Part shown: positions 5,235-7,251 of the stretch, one piece after another
Layout of the letters: every line of letters starts with the position of its first letter
Position numbering within the stretch: position 1 is the first letter of the stretch
Source: Actinomycetes bacterium
GTDB lineage: Bacteria; Actinomycetota; Actinomycetes; JAJYSQ01
Assembly: GCA_021793495.1 (NCBI GenBank)
Contig: JAJYSQ010000074.1
Span: forward strand, 1-7,251
Direction of reading: 5' to 3'
Length of the DNA stretch: 7,251 bases
Notes under the pieces: model-generated
The model's input: only the letters and a program-made list of their open reading frames with translations
Databases searched by the model: none
Told to the model about the DNA's origin: nothing
Made by a program: the position numbers and the translations under genes

Positions 5235-6653
5235 GCCGGCCAGGGCTGCCTGGGAACGGGCGGCCGCATCGGCCAGGGCAGCGTCCCGGACCGCGGCAGC
5301 GACGGTCTCGGTCAGCCCTGGGTGGAAAACGCTGGGCACGATGTAGTTCGCGTTGAGCTCCTCGGGTCCGACCACCGCGGCCAGGGCCGAGGCCGCCGCC
5401 AGCAGCATCGCGGTGGTCACCCGGTGGCTGGCCGCGTCGAGCAGCCCGCGGAAGACCCCGGGGAAGACCAGCACGTTGTTGATCTGGTTGGCGTAGTCGC
5501 TGCGGCCGCTGGCCACCACCTCGGCGAACCGGCTGGCCTCGACCGGGTCGATCTCCGGCTCGGGGTTGGCGAGGGCGAAGACCACCGCGCGGTCGGCCAT
5601 CGCCGCGACGTCGGCGCTGGTGAGGATTCTTGGGGCCGAGACGCCGATGAACACGTCGGCGCCAACCATCGCCCCGTGCAAGTCCCCGTGATAGCCCTCC
5701 GGGTTGGTCTGCTCCGCCACCTGCTGCAACGTCCCGTCCAGGCCGGCCCGACCGCGGTAGACAGCACCGTGCTCGTCGAAGACCACGACATGCTGGACCC
5801 CAGCAGCCAGCAGCAGCCGCAGGATCGCGGTGCCCGCCGCCCCCGCCCCAGTCATGGTGATCCGCACCTGGTCCAGGCGCTTGCCGACCACGGCCAGGGC
5901 GTTGGTCAGCGCCGCAAGCACGACGATCGCCGTGCCGTGCTGGTCGTCGTGGAAGACCGGGATGTCCAGCAGGCGGCGAAGCCGCGACTCGACCTCGAAG
6001 CAACGGGGGGCTGAGATGTCCTCCAGGTTGATCCCGGCGAACACCGGTGCGATCAGCTGCACGGTCCGGACGATCTCGTCCACGTCTTGGGTGTCCAGGC
6101 AGATCGGGAAGGCGTCGATGCCGGCGAACCGCTTGAACAAGGCGGCCTTGCCCTCCATCACCGGAAGCGCCGCGTACGGCCCGAGATTACCCAGCCCGAG
6201 CACCGCCGAACCGTCGGTGACCACCGCGACCATGTTCCGCTTGATGGTCAGGCGCCGGGCGTCCTCCGGGTTCTTCGCGATCGCCAGGCTGACTCGGGCC
6301 ACCCCCGGCGTGTAGACCATGGACAGGTCGTCGCGGTTGCGGATGGGCACCTTCGATGTGATCTCGATCTTGCCTCCCAGGTGCATCAGGAAGGTCCGGT
6401 CACTGACCTTGCCGATGACCACCCCATCGATACCCCGGAGCGCGGCCACCAACGCGTCGGCGTGCGCGGTGTCGCTGGCCGCGCAGGTCACGTCGATCCG
6501 AAGCCGGTCCGGCCCGGAGGCGGTGACGTCCAGCCCGGTCACGACTCCGCCGGCCTTCTCCACCGCGCCGGACAGCTGGCTGACCGTGTCGCCGCGACTC
6601 GGGATGTCCAGCCGCACGGTGATGGAGTAGGAGACGCTGGGCGCGGCACTCAT
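5220..6653 (-). CDS. ACT-domain malic enzyme (malate to pyruvate)
   Basis: This 477-residue enzyme oxidatively decarboxylates malate to pyruvate and CO2, with NAD or NADP, at the junction of the TCA cycle and glycolysis. An N-terminal ACT-like domain (about 7-90, beginning YSITVRLDIP) is the usual ligand-binding regulatory module of this bacterial subgroup. The catalytic part shows YTPGVA (Tyr114), the likely general-acid/base Lys in VMEGKA (Lys169), metal ligands in EDISAP (Glu211, Asp212) and FHDDQHGTA (Asp236, Asp237), a nucleotide-binding GAGAAG (269-274), ANPEPEI (362-368) and SDYANQINN (385-393). All expected residues are present. ACT-containing actinobacterial enzymes are usually annotated NAD-dependent; the cofactor cannot be settled by reading. 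ATG 6653 has a good Shine-Dalgarno site. The frame stays open to 7175, but the upstream part has no family similarity. YqgE follows after 13 bases. In Streptomyces, as I recall, a malic enzyme, YqgE and DUF3039 genes also lie close together. Confidence 0.95.
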   Translation of the reverse strand: MSAAPSVSYSITVRLDIPSRGDTVSQLSGAVEKAGGVVTGLDVTASGPDRLRIDVTCAASDTAHADALVAALRGIDGVVIGKVSDRTFLMHLGGKIEITSKVPIRNRDDLSMVYTPGVARVSLAIAKNPEDARRLTIKRNMVAVVTDGSAVLGLGNLGPYAALPVMEGKAALFKRFAGIDAFPICLDTQDVDEIVRTVQLIAPVFAGINLEDISAPRCFEVESRLRRLLDIPVFHDDQHGTAIVVLAALTNALAVVGKRLDQVRITMTGAGAAGTAILRLLLAAGVQHVVVFDEHGAVYRGRAGLDGTLQQVAEQTNPEGYHGDLHGAMVGADVFIGVSAPRILTSADVAAMADRAVVFALANPEPEIDPVEASRFAEVVASGRSDYANQINNVLVFPGVFRGLLDAASHRVTTAMLLAAASALAAVVGPEELNANYIVPSVFHPGLTETVAAAVRDAALADAAARSQAALAGGAGS

Positions 6654-6659
6654 GCCGGG

Positions 6660-6666
6660 CTCCCTT
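6660..6666 (-). promoter_or_regulatory. Shine-Dalgarno site of the malic enzyme
   Basis: On the minus strand AAGGGAG lies six bases before ATG 6653. It is the clearest ribosome binding site in the window. It fixes the malic enzyme start and excludes the longer in-frame extension to 7175. Confidence 0.75.
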
Positions 6667-6793
6667 CGACGGCCGTAGGGTCCAATGCCTGAGGTCCAGC
6701 GGGGGCCGGACGACGAACCCCCTGATCGTGCCACCATCGGGCGGCCGTACGGGCCACCTGCGCCGTCGGTCGGAGGCTCGGCAGCTGCGCGGC

Positions 6794-6843
6794 GTCGACA
6801 GCCCTCATCGATCGACCGAGAGTGGTGAAACGCCCCTGTCGAC
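6794..6843. repeat. Inverted repeat GTCGACAG-N34-CTGTCGAC
   Basis: GTCGACAG (6794-6801) and CTGTCGAC (6836-6843) are perfect 8-bp inverted arms. Between them lies the palindrome TCGATCGA at 6808-6815. The site is 141-190 bases upstream of the malic enzyme start and adjoins the direct-repeat array, so it could be a paired operator. No function is shown. Confidence 0.45.
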
Positions 6844-6891
6844 CAATCGGGGCAACGCGGGAACAATCGGGGGAACAATCGGGGAACAGGT
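6844..6891. repeat. Iteron-like array of CAATCGGGG repeats
   Basis: CAATCGGGG occurs at 6844-6852, 6864-6872 and 6876-6884. A degenerate CAACGCGGG at 6853-6861 fills the gap. Within the array GGGAACAATCGG is tandemly repeated exactly at 6859-6870 and 6871-6882, and a partial GGAACAGG follows. The stretch is less GC-rich than its surroundings. It resembles a clustered protein-binding site or a small replication-slippage array. Confidence 0.7.
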
Positions 6892-6999
6892 GTCGGGCAT
6901 GGGCTTGCTGGGCATTCACCACGAACACCCCGGCGACCAACGACGTCCTGGGCATCGACTACCAGAACGCGAGCTCCACGGGCAGCACCATGACCTGGT

Positions 7000-7032
7000 A
7001 CCGATCTCGATCGGCCCCAGCACCAGATCGGT
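7000..7032. repeat. Inverted repeat ACCGATCT-N17-AGATCGGT
   Basis: ACCGATCT (7000-7007) and AGATCGGT (7025-7032) are perfect 8-bp arms. The left arm can also pair locally, since CCGAT at 7001-7005 complements ATCGG at 7010-7014, so two alternative hairpins are possible. The element overlaps the minus-strand coding traces and has no assigned role. Confidence 0.4.
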
Positions 7033-7138
7033 GTCGACGGGAAGGTTGAGTATCTTGGAGCGTCCAACGACCAGGTATCCTCGCAGCCCCGGACCCCGTG
7101 ATGATCGCCGCGTGCTCCACAGCAGGTGGGCCACGCCC

Positions 7139-7176
7139 GGTGGACCCGGGGCGAGCCGCATCGTCCCGGGTCCACC
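7139..7176. terminator. Strong 12-bp stem-loop, candidate terminator
   Basis: GGTGGACCCGGG (7139-7150) and CCCGGGTCCACC (7165-7176) are perfect inverted arms around a 14-base loop. This is the strongest hairpin seen in the window. No T run follows on either strand. It could end a minus-strand gene lying to the right of the window and so insulate the malic enzyme cluster. It could also be an operator or a mobile-element remnant. Confidence 0.45.
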
Positions 7177-7251
7177 CCCGTGCGACCGACTGCCCGGTCG
7201 CTTCTGGCGTCCCGTACTTCTCGAGAACCATGTGGCCCCAGGCGGCTGGCG

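Larger units (their letters stand above)
6654..7251. other. Repeat-rich region upstream of the malic enzyme, no defensible gene
   Basis: These 598 bases carry no frame I recognise as a protein family. A minus-strand frame (start ATG 6808 or GTG-type start 6955) ends in TGA 6652-6650 overlapping the malic enzyme ATG. Two other minus frames (7231 to 6959 and 7161 to 6916) contain protein-like pieces: RGYLVVGRSKILNLPVDTDL in one, VMVLPVELAFW in the other, as if frameshifted. AT-ending codons are commoner in all of these than in the confirmed genes. The region also holds short direct repeats and several inverted repeats, listed separately. It is either a long regulatory leader or a decayed gene. 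Confidence 0.5.

Noticed and set aside
4857..6014. 385-codon open frame on the plus strand opposite YqgE and the malic enzyme
   Set aside because: It spans two confirmed genes antisense and has no recognisable domain.
6654..7175. 174-residue N-terminal extension of the malic enzyme in the same open frame
   Set aside because: ATG 6653 has a good Shine-Dalgarno site and begins the ACT domain directly. The extension crosses a repeat array and looks non-coding in composition.

Overview
The window is very GC-rich (about 70% by eye). Codons end mostly in G or C, several starts are GTG, and Shine-Dalgarno sites are sparse. This points to a high-GC actinobacterium. A DUF3039 protein, a family I know only from actinobacteria, and an ACT-domain malic enzyme fit that view. 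I cannot name the genus.

Two gene groups converge near position 2213-2354. On the + strand are the C-terminal two-thirds or so of a class V PLP-dependent aminotransferase (cysteine desulfurase-like), whose upstream end meets an in-frame TAA at 4-6, and a 291-residue conserved protein of unknown function (1337-2212) with a probable leaderless start. On the - strand, read from right to left, are an ACT-domain malic enzyme (6653 to 5220), a YqgE/AlgH (UPF0301) protein (5206 to 4637), a small DUF3039 protein (4567 to 4181) and a superfamily 2 DEAD/DEAH-type helicase (4184 to 2355). The last two overlap by four bases (GTGA) and are probably translationally coupled. The malic enzyme and YqgE are 13 bases apart across a perfect 17-bp tandem duplication.

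The right-hand 600 bases (6654-7251) upstream of the malic enzyme hold no gene I can defend. They contain an array of short direct repeats, several inverted repeats (one with perfect 12-bp arms), and weak traces of minus-strand coding that look frameshifted.

Metabolically, the malic enzyme links malate to pyruvate. YqgE, DUF3039 and the helicase have no established common role with it. I see no mobile element, CRISPR array, tRNA, rRNA or evident defence system. The content is mostly ordinary chromosome. The points most worth following are the duplication at the malic enzyme/YqgE junction, which creates a six-codon relay reading frame, the coupled DUF3039-helicase pair, the unknown 291-residue family, and the repeat-rich leader of the malic enzyme.
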